A DNA stretch of 13,158 bases. Origin: Acidobacteriota bacterium (GTDB lineage Bacteria; Acidobacteriota; Terriglobia; Terriglobales; Acidobacteriaceae). The stretch lies in the NCBI GenBank assembly GCA_021810735.1, contig JAJZIF010000052.1, positions 1-13,158 of the forward strand, given 5' to 3'. The translations under genes were made by a program, and so were the position numbers. Positions within the stretch are counted from its first letter, which is position 1. The number at the start of each line of letters is the position of its first letter. This document shows positions 1 to 6,686 of the stretch, one piece after another. The notes under the pieces are model-generated. The model was not told the DNA's origin and ran no database searches. It saw only the letters and a list, made by a program, of their open reading frames with translations.

Positions 1-88
1 CAGGGCAGCGATTGGCAAAGCCGGGCTTGTCCGGACGCAGCTCAAACTCCTCGCCGCAGACCACACAGGTTTTGATCGGGAATGCCAT
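1..88 (-). CDS. Small zinc-ribbon-like protein, N-terminal part only
   Basis: A minus-strand frame starts at an ATG (86-88) and runs off the left edge, giving 29 residues that begin MAFPIKTCVVCGEEFELRP and continue to a final Cys-Pro. The CVVC knuckle (Cys8 and Cys11) followed by another Cys near residue 28 suggests a zinc ribbon of the CxxC...CxxC kind; the second pair would lie outside the window. A partial Shine-Dalgarno (AGAGG) lies about 5 nt before the ATG. The gene follows the sirtuin on the same strand after 73 nt, so the two may be co-transcribed. The function is unknown. Small proteins with this type of N-terminus seem familiar as hypothetical proteins of Acidobacteria, but that is recollection and not a search result. 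Confidence 0.6.
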   Translation of the reverse strand, partial: MAFPIKTCVVCGEEFELRPDKPGFANRCP

Positions 89-161
89 AACAGCCTCTAT
101 GGTAGCCGGGTTGAGCACCTGCGTCATCTGCCCGGAACGGGTCCAAACATGGGATGCAGAT

Positions 162-866
162 TCAGCCGGAGGCGAACAGTCCCGGCAGCGTTTCTGCCGC
201 CGTGCCGAGCAGGATTTCGCTGAAGGAGGTGGCGTTGAGAGGCTTTTCCGGCCCGACGTAAAGAGTGTGGATGCCGCGACGGCGGGCGGTCTGCACAAAT
301 CCCGCAGCGGGGTACACGGAACCGGAGGTGCCGACGACCAGCAGCACGGTCGCACGGTCCAGCTGCTGGTAGATGCCGTCCATGTCGAGAGGCATCTCGC
401 CAAACCAGACAATGTGCGGGCGCACGGCACGGCCGCACTCGGAGCAGGTGGGCAGGGTCTCGGCCGACTCGTAAAAGGCGCGGTCGGCAAAGGGCTGGTT
501 GCAGCGCACGCAGCGCGAGGCGAAGAGCGTTCCGTGCATGTGATGCAGGCGTTGCGAGCCAGCGCGCTCGTGCAGATCGTCCACGTTTTGCGTGCAGAGA
601 TAGAAGCGGTCGCCGAGTTGTTCTTCGATGGCGGCCAGCGCGAAATGGGCGGCATTGGGCTCGGCAGCCATGGCGTCGCGGCGGCGCATGGAATAAAAGC
701 GCCACACCAACTCGGGGTTGGCCATCCATGCTTCCGGCGTCGCGACTTCTTCCACACGATGACCGTTCCACAGGCCGCCCGAGCCACGAACGGTGGCCAG
801 CCCACTTTCGGCGGAAATCCCTGCGCCGGTGAGCGCGAAGAGGTGATCCTCTGCAGTCAGCCGCAT
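162..866 (-). CDS. cobB: NAD-dependent protein deacylase, class III sirtuin (CobB/SIRT5-like)
   Basis: This 234-residue protein is a cytoplasmic Sir2-family lysine deacylase that uses NAD+ and releases nicotinamide and O-acyl-ADP-ribose. Visible motifs are GAGISAESG (14-22), RGSGGLW (27-33), TQNVDDLH (92-99), catalytic His111 in HMHG, four zinc Cys (119, 122, 141, 144), WFGE (154-157) and GTSGSVYPAAG (179-189). Tyr58 and Arg61 in FYSMR match the Tyr-x-x-Arg pair that in SIRT5 and E. coli CobB binds succinyl or malonyl groups, so desuccinylase activity is possible as well as deacetylation. The usual TFRG motif reads TVRG here. The ATG at 866 leaves a normal 12-residue lead to the first motif. 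There is no Shine-Dalgarno, and a -10-like TACAAT sits 6 nt before the ATG. The length is normal for the family. Confidence 0.93.
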   Translation of the reverse strand: MRLTAEDHLFALTGAGISAESGLATVRGSGGLWNGHRVEEVATPEAWMANPELVWRFYSMRRRDAMAAEPNAAHFALAAIEEQLGDRFYLCTQNVDDLHERAGSQRLHHMHGTLFASRCVRCNQPFADRAFYESAETLPTCSECGRAVRPHIVWFGEMPLDMDGIYQQLDRATVLLVVGTSGSVYPAAGFVQTARRRGIHTLYVGPEKPLNATSFSEILLGTAAETLPGLFASG

Positions 867-872
867 GGCTTC

Positions 873-878
873 ATTGTA
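873..878 (-). promoter_or_regulatory. -10-like hexamer at the sirtuin start (possible leaderless mRNA)
   Basis: TACAAT on the minus strand (5 of 6 matches to TATAAT) ends 6 nt before the sirtuin ATG. Transcription would begin about 7 nt after the hexamer, that is at or next to the A of the start codon. No good -35 box is seen 17 nt upstream and no Shine-Dalgarno is present. The call is tentative. Confidence 0.35.
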
Positions 879-943
879 GGACGCAGCAGAGAGGCGACGC
901 TGCTTGTGTATGCTGATGGCATTGCGTCAGGCGCACGGGATCC

Positions 944-1480
944 ATGACAGCAGAAACCACGATTGCACGGCATCGCGCATTGGTCGGCCTGGGCGGCAAT
1001 CTCGCCTCCAGCTTCGGAACGCCGCAGGAGACCGTCGCGGCGGCGATGCACGCGCTCAAAGAAGTGGGGAGGGTCACGGCGCAGTCGTCGCTGTATGAAA
1101 CCGCGCCGGTGGACTACGCCGTCCAGCCGCCGTTTATAAACGCGGTGGTGTGCGTGGAAACGGCGCTGGAACCGCAGTCGCTGCTGGATGCGTTGCTGGC
1201 AATCGAGCGCCGCTTTGGCCGCGAACGCGCAGGGAGCATCCCGAAAGGGCCGCGGGTTCTCGATCTTGATCTGCTTCTTTTTGACGATCAGATCATCAGA
1301 TCAAATGGGCTGACGGTTCCACATCCGGAACTGGCGCGGCGCAGGTTTGTGCTCGCTCCGCTGGCTGAGATTGCGCCGGCGCTGCGTCACCCGCTGTTGG
1401 GGAAGACCATGGCGGAGCTGCTGGAAGCGCTGCCGGATGAGGGCGCAAATCGACGCGGTGCCGTCAGAAGGTTGTCATAG
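944..1480 (+). CDS. folK: HPPK, 2-amino-4-hydroxy-6-hydroxymethyldihydropteridine pyrophosphokinase
   Basis: FolK transfers pyrophosphate from ATP to 6-hydroxymethyl-7,8-dihydropterin, the step before dihydropteroate synthase in folate synthesis. It acts in the cytoplasm. The 178-residue translation shows the family signatures in order: VGLGGN (14-19), SSLYETAPVD (48-57), QPPFINAV (61-68), and the ATP/Mg-binding segment GPRVLDLDLLLFD (102-114) with its paired Asp residues, then VPHPELARRRFVLAPL (125-140). The C-terminal tail past about residue 163 is basic and unlikely to be conserved. The ATG at 944 places the first motif at the usual distance from the N-terminus; the Shine-Dalgarno is weak. 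It diverges from the sirtuin and is followed 57 nt later by the HdeD-type gene on the same strand. Other folate genes are not in the window. Confidence 0.95.
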   Translation: MTAETTIARHRALVGLGGNLASSFGTPQETVAAAMHALKEVGRVTAQSSLYETAPVDYAVQPPFINAVVCVETALEPQSLLDALLAIERRFGRERAGSIPKGPRVLDLDLLLFDDQIIRSNGLTVPHPELARRRFVLAPLAEIAPALRHPLLGKTMAELLEALPDEGANRRGAVRRLS

Positions 1481-1537
1481 CATCCTAATTGCCGGAGTGC
1501 TGCAGGAAGTTTTTCCATTGTCAGAGGGGGCACGGAA

Positions 1538-2086
1538 ATGCAGTTCACTTATTGTGCGCGATGGTGGGTGTGGACGCTGCGCGGGGTATTTGCCATTGTG
1601 TTCGGCCTGCTGGCATTGGTCATGCCCGGGCTGACACTCGCGCTACTGATCCTGCTGTTTGGCATATGGGCGTTCGTGGATGGCATCACGCACCTTTCTC
1701 TCGCGTTGCAGGCGGAAGCCGTGCATCCGTGGATCCATGGGCTGGAAGGACTCATTGGCATGGCCGTGGGGGTGATTGCCTTTTTCTACCCGATGGCGAC
1801 CGCTCTGGCGCTGGTTTACGTTATTGCCGTGTGGGCGATTCTCACCGGCATAGCGCGCGTGGCGCTGTCGTTTCAGCTGCGTGACCTGCCCTCGCGGGAA
1901 TGGCTGATCGGCCTGAGCGGCGTGCTGGCGGTGATTTTTGGGCTGATCCTGGTATGGGCGCCGGAGGCGGGTGCGATTGCGATTTCCTTCTGGATCGGGA
2001 TTTTCGCTCTCGTGGCCGGCCTGGTCTTTGTGGGGCTGTCTCTGCGCATGCGCCGGCTGCACCGGTTGCTCACCGACGGACTGTAA
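1538..2086 (+). CDS. HdeD-family (DUF308) membrane protein
   Basis: This 182-residue inner-membrane protein has six predicted helices at about 13-29, 33-55, 68-85, 88-110, 122-140 and 144-168. It is an internal triplicate: each helix pair follows a G-(V/I)-x-A-(I/V)-x-F-G ... P ... A-(L/I) ... (I/V)-x-G pattern, with the central Pro at 30, 85 and 141. This threefold two-helix architecture is typical of the HdeD/DUF308 family; E. coli HdeD is linked to acid resistance at high cell density. A role in acid tolerance would suit an acid-soil bacterium but is inference. A strong Shine-Dalgarno (AGAGGGGG, 1523-1530) lies 7 nt before the ATG. It may be co-transcribed with folK, although nothing connects the two functionally. 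Confidence 0.87.
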   Translation: MQFTYCARWWVWTLRGVFAIVFGLLALVMPGLTLALLILLFGIWAFVDGITHLSLALQAEAVHPWIHGLEGLIGMAVGVIAFFYPMATALALVYVIAVWAILTGIARVALSFQLRDLPSREWLIGLSGVLAVIFGLILVWAPEAGAIAISFWIGIFALVAGLVFVGLSLRMRRLHRLLTDGL

Positions 2087-2127
2087 GGCAGCCGAGGCCC
2101 TCGCCGCCGCGGATCAGAATGACAGAC

Positions 2128-2156
2128 AAAAAAGCGCCATCCCGAAGGATGGCGCT
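2128..2156 (-). terminator. Rho-independent terminator of rpsA
   Basis: On the minus strand, a perfect 10-bp stem (AGCGCCATCC with GGATGGCGCT, 2156-2147 and 2142-2133) encloses a UUCG tetraloop with a C-G closing pair. It is followed directly by a run of five to six T. It lies 35 nt after the rpsA stop codon. The plus-strand side has no T run, so it should act on rpsA rather than on the convergent HdeD-type gene. Confidence 0.93.
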
Positions 2157-2190
2157 GAGGTGTGGTTACAACCGAAGAGTCTGCGGCAAA

Positions 2191-4095
2191 TTACTGGTCG
2201 CGCTTCCAGTTGACCAGATCGCCGAGGGTGGTGGTCGAGCTGGAAACGGGGGCCTTGTAGGCTTCCACATCAGCGCGGCTGGCTTCTTCGCCCACGGCGC
2301 GGATGCTGAGGCCGACCTTCTTCTCATCGGCATTCATCTTGATGATCTTGAAGTCGTGCTCATCGCCTTGATCCAGCTTGACCGGGACGCCGTCCTGATC
2401 GGTTGCCTCGGAGACATGGCAGAGGCCTTCCACGCCTTCGGCAATCTCGATGAATGCACCGAACTGCGCCGTACGAAGCACCTTGCCATGCACCACATCG
2501 CCGACGCGATGCTGCGCAAAGAAGGTATCCCACACATCGGGCTCCAGCTGCTTGATGCCGAGCGAGAGGCGGCGATTTTCCGGTTCGACGCCCAGAACCA
2601 CGGCGCGAACCTTTTCGCCCTTCTTCAGGACTTCAGAGGGATGCTTGACGCGCTTGGTCCAGCTCAGGTTGCTGACGTGGACCAGTCCGTCGATGCCGTC
2701 TTCGATTTCGATGAAGGCGCCAAAGTCGGTCAGGTTGCGGACGCGGCCTTCCACCGTAGCGCCGGCAGGATACTTGTCGGTGAGGCTCTCCCAGGGATTT
2801 TCCTGGAGCTGCTTCATTCCGAGCGAGATGCGGCGGTCGGTGGGGTTCACGCTGAGGACCACGGTTTCAACCTCGTCGCCTGGCTTTACCAGCTTCGAGG
2901 GGTGCTTCATGCGCTTGGACCACGTCATTTCCGAAACGTGTACCAGGCCTTCGATGCCCTGCTCCAGTTCGACGAATGCGCCATAGTCGGTCACGCTGAG
3001 CACGCGGCCGCGGACATGCGCTCCGACGGGGTACCGCTCGGCGGCGTCCAGCCACGGGTCCGGCGTCAGTTGCTTGAAGCCGAGCGAAACGCGCTGCTTG
3101 TCGCGGTCGAACTTGAGAACCTTGACCTGAATCTCATCGCCCACGTTGACCAGATCGCGCGGATGCGTCAGGCGGCCCCACGACATGTCAGTGATGTGCA
3201 GCAGGCCGTCAATGCCGCCGAGGTCGACGAATGCGCCGTAGTCGGTCAGGTTCTTGACGGTGCCAGTGAGGATCGAGCCTTCTTCGAGGTGCTCAAGAGT
3301 CTCAGAGCGCTTCGAGGCCTGCTCCTCTTCGAGAATCTCCTTGCGGGAAACCACCACATTGCCGCGCTTCTTGTTCAGCTTGATGACGCGGACTTCAATC
3401 GGCTGGCCGATATATGCGTCGAGGTTGCGCACGGGGCGAACCTCAAGCTGCGAGCCGGGGAGAAACGCCTTGATCCCGATGTCGACCGTGAGACCGCCCT
3501 TGACGCGGCCGGCGACAATGCCCTGAACCGGAGTCTTGCTATTGGCCGCCGCTTCGATGGTGTCCCATACCCGCATGCGCAGAGCCTTCTCGTAGCTGAG
3601 CAGATAGCCGCCTTCGGCCTCTTCGCGCTCGATGATGACTTCGATGCTCTCGCCAGGATTCACCTTCGGCTGCTGGTTGTGGTCCAGCACCTGCTCGATC
3701 GGAATCAGTCCTTCGGACTTCATTCCGATGTCCACGACGACATGCTTGTCCGTCAGCTTGATGACGGTACCGGTCACCACATGGGTGTCGTCGAAGGACT
3801 GAGCCGCGGCTTCCGCCGCCTGCTCATTCTCAAAGGACTCGAGCACGGCGCCAAAGTCCATGCTGTTGAGGTCGCTGTTGAGATCAATCTCGTCTGCGGA
3901 AGGTGTAGAGGCTTCCTGGGGTGCAGCTTCGGCGGTCGCCTGAGCTTCGGCCGGCTGTGCTTCGGCAGCTTCCGGGTTAGGGGTGGTTTCGAGGGACGGG
4001 GCTTCCTGCTCCGCCGCGGTTTCCAGCGTTGGGGTTTCCAGTTCGGTGTTCAGAGGTTTGCTCTCGGTTTGATCAGGATTGAGGACGTTTGACAT
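2191..4095 (-). CDS. rpsA: 30S ribosomal protein S1
   Basis: S1 binds mRNA at the 30S platform and helps structured or Shine-Dalgarno-poor messages enter the ribosome. From the ATG at 4095 the protein has 634 residues: an acidic E/A/P/T-rich N-terminal tail (about 1-100), then six S1 (OB-fold) repeats at about 104-172, 187-252, 272-341, 357-428, 444-514 and 531-600. Repeats 3-5 carry the classic (Y/F)GAF(V/I) and GL(V/L)H(V/I) signatures. Repeats 1 and 2 are divergent, as in other S1 proteins, where they dock on the ribosome. The low-complexity N-terminal extension lengthens it relative to the roughly 557-residue E. coli S1. A GTG at 4140 would add 15 residues; ATG 4095 is preferred because the added part looks like leader sequence. 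The Shine-Dalgarno is weak, as is usual for rpsA. The gene is monocistronic here. Confidence 0.95.
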   Translation of the reverse strand: MSNVLNPDQTESKPLNTELETPTLETAAEQEAPSLETTPNPEAAEAQPAEAQATAEAAPQEASTPSADEIDLNSDLNSMDFGAVLESFENEQAAEAAAQSFDDTHVVTGTVIKLTDKHVVVDIGMKSEGLIPIEQVLDHNQQPKVNPGESIEVIIEREEAEGGYLLSYEKALRMRVWDTIEAAANSKTPVQGIVAGRVKGGLTVDIGIKAFLPGSQLEVRPVRNLDAYIGQPIEVRVIKLNKKRGNVVVSRKEILEEEQASKRSETLEHLEEGSILTGTVKNLTDYGAFVDLGGIDGLLHITDMSWGRLTHPRDLVNVGDEIQVKVLKFDRDKQRVSLGFKQLTPDPWLDAAERYPVGAHVRGRVLSVTDYGAFVELEQGIEGLVHVSEMTWSKRMKHPSKLVKPGDEVETVVLSVNPTDRRISLGMKQLQENPWESLTDKYPAGATVEGRVRNLTDFGAFIEIEDGIDGLVHVSNLSWTKRVKHPSEVLKKGEKVRAVVLGVEPENRRLSLGIKQLEPDVWDTFFAQHRVGDVVHGKVLRTAQFGAFIEIAEGVEGLCHVSEATDQDGVPVKLDQGDEHDFKIIKMNADEKKVGLSIRAVGEEASRADVEAYKAPVSSSTTTLGDLVNWKRDQ

Positions 4096-4118
4096 GACGC
4101 TCAGTGTGGGGATTTTCC

Positions 4119-4138
4119 GGCGGCCTCCCGGTTCCGCC
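4119..4138 (-). promoter_or_regulatory. Hairpin in the rpsA leader enclosing a GGGAGG motif
   Basis: In the rpsA leader, GGCGG (4138-4134) can pair with CCGCC (4123-4119). The 10-nt loop holds GGGAGG (4129-4124), a purine-rich Shine-Dalgarno-like motif 28 nt before the ATG at 4095, too far for direct start selection. In E. coli a structured rpsA leader with a weak Shine-Dalgarno mediates autoregulation by S1. This hairpin might play that part, but this is inference. Confidence 0.35.
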
Positions 4139-4362
4139 ACTGCTTGCCGTAACAGGCAGCTCTCCCTCGCAAATCTGCAAGCGACTGCAGTTGTAGGGAA
4201 TTGGAGATCGCGCTGGCTCTGACAGTGCCCGCGATGCCTGTTGCTTCCGAGAGAAGTTGCTGCCCGAACCGCAGACAGTCTTCTCGCGAACTCGGCGTGT
4301 GGGAGTCAGAGGGCGGATCGTAAACTCGCGCGACTATCCCGAAAGCGCGAGTCCACACCTTA

Positions 4363-4392
4363 ACTATAGGACTGTTTTCAGCCAGTCGTCAA
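4363..4392 (-). promoter_or_regulatory. Sigma-70-type promoter for rpsA
   Basis: On the minus strand, TTGACG (4392-4387) is followed after 18 nt by TATAGT (4368-4363). Both boxes match the consensus at 5 of 6 positions. Transcription would start near 4356, giving a 5' leader of about 260 nt before the rpsA ATG. This is the best housekeeping-type promoter in the window, as expected for a ribosomal protein gene. Confidence 0.7.
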
Positions 4393-4799
4393 ACATCGCA
4401 GGTGGGTGAAATCACTGCAAAAGCAGCATTTTTATGTTGCTGCAATGAAGCCTCGCCACAAGTCTCCGTGCCAGTGAAAAGTACGGCGAAGAGACGATGA
4501 AATTACCTCATACCCGTGACCAATCCGGTCCATCCCGGGTGAACCATGCTCAATCTCATCGGTTGGCCGTGAGTGGACCGCGCAGGTCAGTTTTCCGCTG
4601 GGGGGCGATGGGTCACGCGTTGAATGCCTGCTTCGTGGCGAAGGGAGAGCAGGCTTATCCTGATTGGGGGGTGCATGGACCACGCGGGCGCACAGAGCGA
4701 CATAGCAGTCGATCCGCAGATGGATTTGTGCCCGTTACCGGAATAGGTGTGCGTCAACGCCCGATTTCCATCGCAGAACGGCTGGGGTCAAGCTCGAAT
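4393..4799. other. Non-coding stretch between the rpsA promoter and xdhC, with hairpins
   Basis: About 400 nt hold no convincing gene. The xdhC frame stays open back to an ATG at 4497, but the extra 101 residues look like chance translation: they are rich in R, S, H and G with no family motif. Elements that can be seen are a GCAGCA/TGCTGC inverted repeat (4423-4443), a small GACC/GGTC hairpin (4518-4530), a longer-range CGGTCCA/TGGACCG pairing (4526-4580), and the strong hairpin at 4626-4654. The stretch may contain the 5' leader of xdhC. No sigma-70 promoter for xdhC was identified. Confidence 0.5.
4626..4654 (+). promoter_or_regulatory. Stable bulged hairpin upstream of xdhC
   Basis: GCCTG (4626-4630) pairs with CAGGC (4650-4654). 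Directly stacked inside, CTTCG (4631-4635) pairs with CGAAG (4639-4643) around a TGG loop, leaving GGAGAG as a 3' bulge. Ten base pairs in 29 nt suggest a real RNA structure. It has no T tract, so it is not an ordinary terminator. Because the downstream genes handle the molybdenum cofactor, it could be part of a cis-regulatory leader, but it was not matched to a known riboswitch. Confidence 0.35.
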
Positions 4800-5936
4800 A
4801 TGCCAGAACTGGAAGCCATCCTCGAACTCTCCACACTCGCCCGCAGGCGGGGCGAGGAAATATGCCTGGTCACCGTCGTCGGCGTCGAAGGATCGTCCTA
4901 CCGCAAGCCGGGCGCGCGCATGCTGCTCACCCGCGGCGGGCGGCGCGCCGGCACCGTCAGCGGAGGCTGTCTGGAAGGCGAAGTGAGCAAAAAGGCCTGG
5001 TGGCTTACCGAAAAAGGGTCGAGCCTGCAGCGCTACGCCAGCTTCTTTGATGAGGACTCCGGCGTTCCTTACGGTCTGGGCTGTGGCGGCACGGTGATTC
5101 TGCTGATCGAGCGCGGCCCCGCTGCCAATGCGGTCATCGACGCGGTGCGGCTCGCGGTGCAGGATCGTCGGCCCGCGGCCGTGATCACCGCGGTCGACGA
5201 AGATTCCCCGGGCACGCGACTCGTGAGGAATGCCGCTGGCGACATTCTGTACTCCTCGCCCGACCTGGCCGAAGCCGACAAGGCAGCTCTCGAACGCTTT
5301 GCCCGCGAGGCGCTTTCCAAAGGCTCGACGAGCCGCGTGCTGGCGCGCGAAGGGCGGCCGGATCTCCTGCTCTTTTGCGAGCGCATCATGCCACCGCCGT
5401 CGCTGTGGATTTTTGGTGCGGGCGATGATGCGCAGCCGCTGGTGGAATTTGCCTACGACCTGGGCTGGCACGTCACCGTTGCTGATGGCCGCTCGCACCT
5501 GGCGCGGCCCGAGCGGTTTCCGCACGCACGCCGCGTGCTGGGGATGACACCGGAAAATCCCGTCGATCTGGCGCAGGAAATCGGCCCCGAAGACGCCGTG
5601 GTCATCATGACCCACAGTTATGAGCAGGATCGTGCGCTGCTCGGCCGGCTCCTGCCGCAGCCGCTGGGCTATCTCGGCATTCTTGGCCCGCGCCGCCGGA
5701 CCATGCACATCCTGGAGCAGCTGACGCACCCCAAGACCGGTACCGTGCGCATGACGCTCGACGAGGCCGCGGCCCGGCTCTACTCGCCGGTAGGGTTGGA
5801 TATTTCCGCGCACACGCCGGCAGCCATCGCGCTTTCTATCGCCGCCGAGGTGCAGGCCGCACTGGCCGCACGCGCTGCTGGCGTCGATCACCAGATCGTG
5901 CGCACAGCGGCATCCATTTCGAGTCATGCTTCCTGA
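4800..5936 (+). CDS. xdhC: XdhC/CoxI-family molybdenum-hydroxylase maturation factor
   Basis: XdhC-family proteins bind molybdenum cofactor, promote its sulfuration, and deliver it to xanthine-dehydrogenase-type enzymes in the cytoplasm. The 378-residue product has the two-part architecture: an N-terminal domain with SGGCLEG (54-60) and PYGLGCGG (90-97), whose Cys57 and Cys95 are the conserved candidates for cofactor contact, and a C-terminal Rossmann-type domain starting at LWIFGAGDDAQPL (202-214) and ending with GILGPRRR (293-300). ATG 4800 is chosen because coding character begins there and family members begin just before such an ELxAIL-like helix; upstream in-frame starts, back to 4497, are doubtful. 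The Shine-Dalgarno is weak. It overlaps the next gene by 11 nt, indicating translational coupling. No molybdoenzyme subunit gene is in the window. Confidence 0.9.
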   Translation: MPELEAILELSTLARRRGEEICLVTVVGVEGSSYRKPGARMLLTRGGRRAGTVSGGCLEGEVSKKAWWLTEKGSSLQRYASFFDEDSGVPYGLGCGGTVILLIERGPAANAVIDAVRLAVQDRRPAAVITAVDEDSPGTRLVRNAAGDILYSSPDLAEADKAALERFAREALSKGSTSRVLAREGRPDLLLFCERIMPPPSLWIFGAGDDAQPLVEFAYDLGWHVTVADGRSHLARPERFPHARRVLGMTPENPVDLAQEIGPEDAVVIMTHSYEQDRALLGRLLPQPLGYLGILGPRRRTMHILEQLTHPKTGTVRMTLDEAAARLYSPVGLDISAHTPAAIALSIAAEVQAALAARAAGVDHQIVRTAASISSHAS

Positions 5937-6579
5937 CGTTCACCATGCTGGCGCCGGCGCAATGTCACCAGGGCGGTCCGCCATTCTGCTGGCTGCCGGT
6001 GCATCCACTCGCCTGGGCCAGCCCAAGCAACTCGTTCAGCTGGAGGGAAAGTCGCTGCTCAGGCGCGCGGCGGAGGCGGCGACCCACTCAGGGGCCTCGC
6101 CGGTGATCGTCGTGCTGGGCGAGCCCGCGGAAATACTCGTGCAGGAACTCAAGGGGCTGGCCGTCTCGGGCATCGTGAATGAGGCCTGGCAAGAGGGGAT
6201 GGGCAGTTCGCTGCGCTGCGGCGTCGAAGCTCTGCAAAGGCAAGCACCGGAGACCGCCGCTGTTCTGCTGATGGTCTGCGATCAGCCCCTGATTACTGCC
6301 CTGCACCTGAAAAGCCTCTGGGATCTCTATGCTGCCACCGGCAAAGTGGTCAGCGTCCGGCACGGAGATCGCCCCGGCGTGCCGGCGATTTTTCCGGCCA
6401 GATATATCCCAGAACTGGCCAGAATCTCTGGAGACCAAGGAGCCCGAAGCCTGTTGCGCAGCCTGGGTGACGCGGAAATCGAGCTGGTCTCGCTGCCCGA
6501 GGCCGAATTCGATCTGGATGCGCCGGAAGACCTGTTCCGATTTCTCGAGGGCGGCAAGGGGCGCTGTAGTTTTTCGTAA
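5926..6579 (+). CDS. MobA-like (MocA/YgfJ-type) molybdenum cofactor nucleotidyltransferase
   Basis: This is a nucleotidyltransferase of the MobA-like NTP-transferase family. Relatives attach CMP (MocA) or GMP (MobA) to molybdopterin-molybdenum cofactor to make the dinucleotide form used by hydroxylases. The 217-residue product has the nucleotide-binding loop LAAGASTRLGQPKQL (22-36), NEAWQEGMGSSLRCGV (85-100), the metal-binding VCDQP (117-121), GVPAIF (151-156), GDQGAR (169-174) and a C-terminal DLDAPED (196-202), matching the family order. ATG 5926 overlaps xdhC by 11 nt; ATG 5962 (residue 13) is an alternative and gives a more usual N-terminus, but neither has a clear Shine-Dalgarno. The pairing with xdhC supports MocA (CTP) over MobA (GTP), though sequence alone does not settle it. 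Confidence 0.88.
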   Translation: MLPDVHHAGAGAMSPGRSAILLAAGASTRLGQPKQLVQLEGKSLLRRAAEAATHSGASPVIVVLGEPAEILVQELKGLAVSGIVNEAWQEGMGSSLRCGVEALQRQAPETAAVLLMVCDQPLITALHLKSLWDLYAATGKVVSVRHGDRPGVPAIFPARYIPELARISGDQGARSLLRSLGDAEIELVSLPEAEFDLDAPEDLFRFLEGGKGRCSFS

Positions 6580-6634
6580 TATCAAAACTAGATTTGAAGT
6601 TGACAATACAAATTTGCATCAAAAAGGTGAATTT

Positions 6635-6650
6635 TGTGATTCCCATCACA
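6635..6650. promoter_or_regulatory. Perfect CRP-type palindrome TGTGAT-N4-ATCACA
   Basis: TGTGAT (6635-6640), TCCC, ATCACA (6645-6650): both arms equal the E. coli CRP consensus half-site with the consensus 4-nt spacing. It lies in an AT-rich intergenic region 182 nt before the ATG of the GvpL/F-family gene and 55 nt after the end of the nucleotidyltransferase gene. A Crp/Fnr-family regulator is the likely binder, but the regulator itself is not in the window. Confidence 0.6.
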
Positions 6651-6656
6651 CACTTC

Positions 6657-6686
6657 TGGACAGATGTTGCGTCTGGCGGCTAGCAT
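6657..6686 (+). promoter_or_regulatory. Possible promoter for the GvpL/F-family gene
   Basis: TGGACA (6657-6662, 5 of 6 to TTGACA), an 18-nt spacer, then TAGCAT (6681-6686, 4 of 6 to TATAAT). Transcription would start near 6693, so the CRP-type palindrome would be centred about 50 nt upstream, directly before the -35 box. That position allows activation but is not one of the two classical spacings. The call is weak. Confidence 0.35.

Noticed and set aside
12..947. A 311-codon plus-strand frame opposite the sirtuin
   Set aside because: It is antisense to an intact sirtuin with complete catalytic and zinc motifs, and its own sequence is low-complexity.
1265..1304. TTGATCTG/CAGATCAA inverted repeat inside folK
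   Set aside because: It lies within the coding sequence for the conserved DLDLLLFD segment and is explained by repeated Asp, Leu and Ile codons; no sign of a separate role.
1900..4092. A 730-codon open frame on the plus strand opposite rpsA
   Set aside because: It is the antisense shadow of the S1 repeats: GC-rich RNY-type codons leave the complementary frame free of stops. The translation has no recognisable family motif and repeats in step with the S1 domains.
4101..4358. Possible leader peptide (85 codons) upstream of rpsA on the minus strand
   Set aside because: It starts at a GTG without a Shine-Dalgarno and matches no known leader peptide; it is more likely chance openness in the untranslated leader.
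4497..4799. N-terminal extension of XdhC from ATG 4497
   Set aside because: The 101 extra residues show no domain pattern, codon use is unlike that of the downstream gene, and the conserved domain begins right after ATG 4800. A recent in-frame extension cannot be excluded.
4788..5927. A 379-codon minus-strand frame opposite xdhC
   Set aside because: Same antisense artefact. The plus-strand product carries all the XdhC motifs, and the minus frame has none and no credible start site.
6600..6630. Consensus TTGACA at 6600-6605 as the promoter of the GvpL/F-family gene
   Set aside because: No acceptable -10 box lies 16-18 nt downstream; the sequence there is AAAGGT-like.
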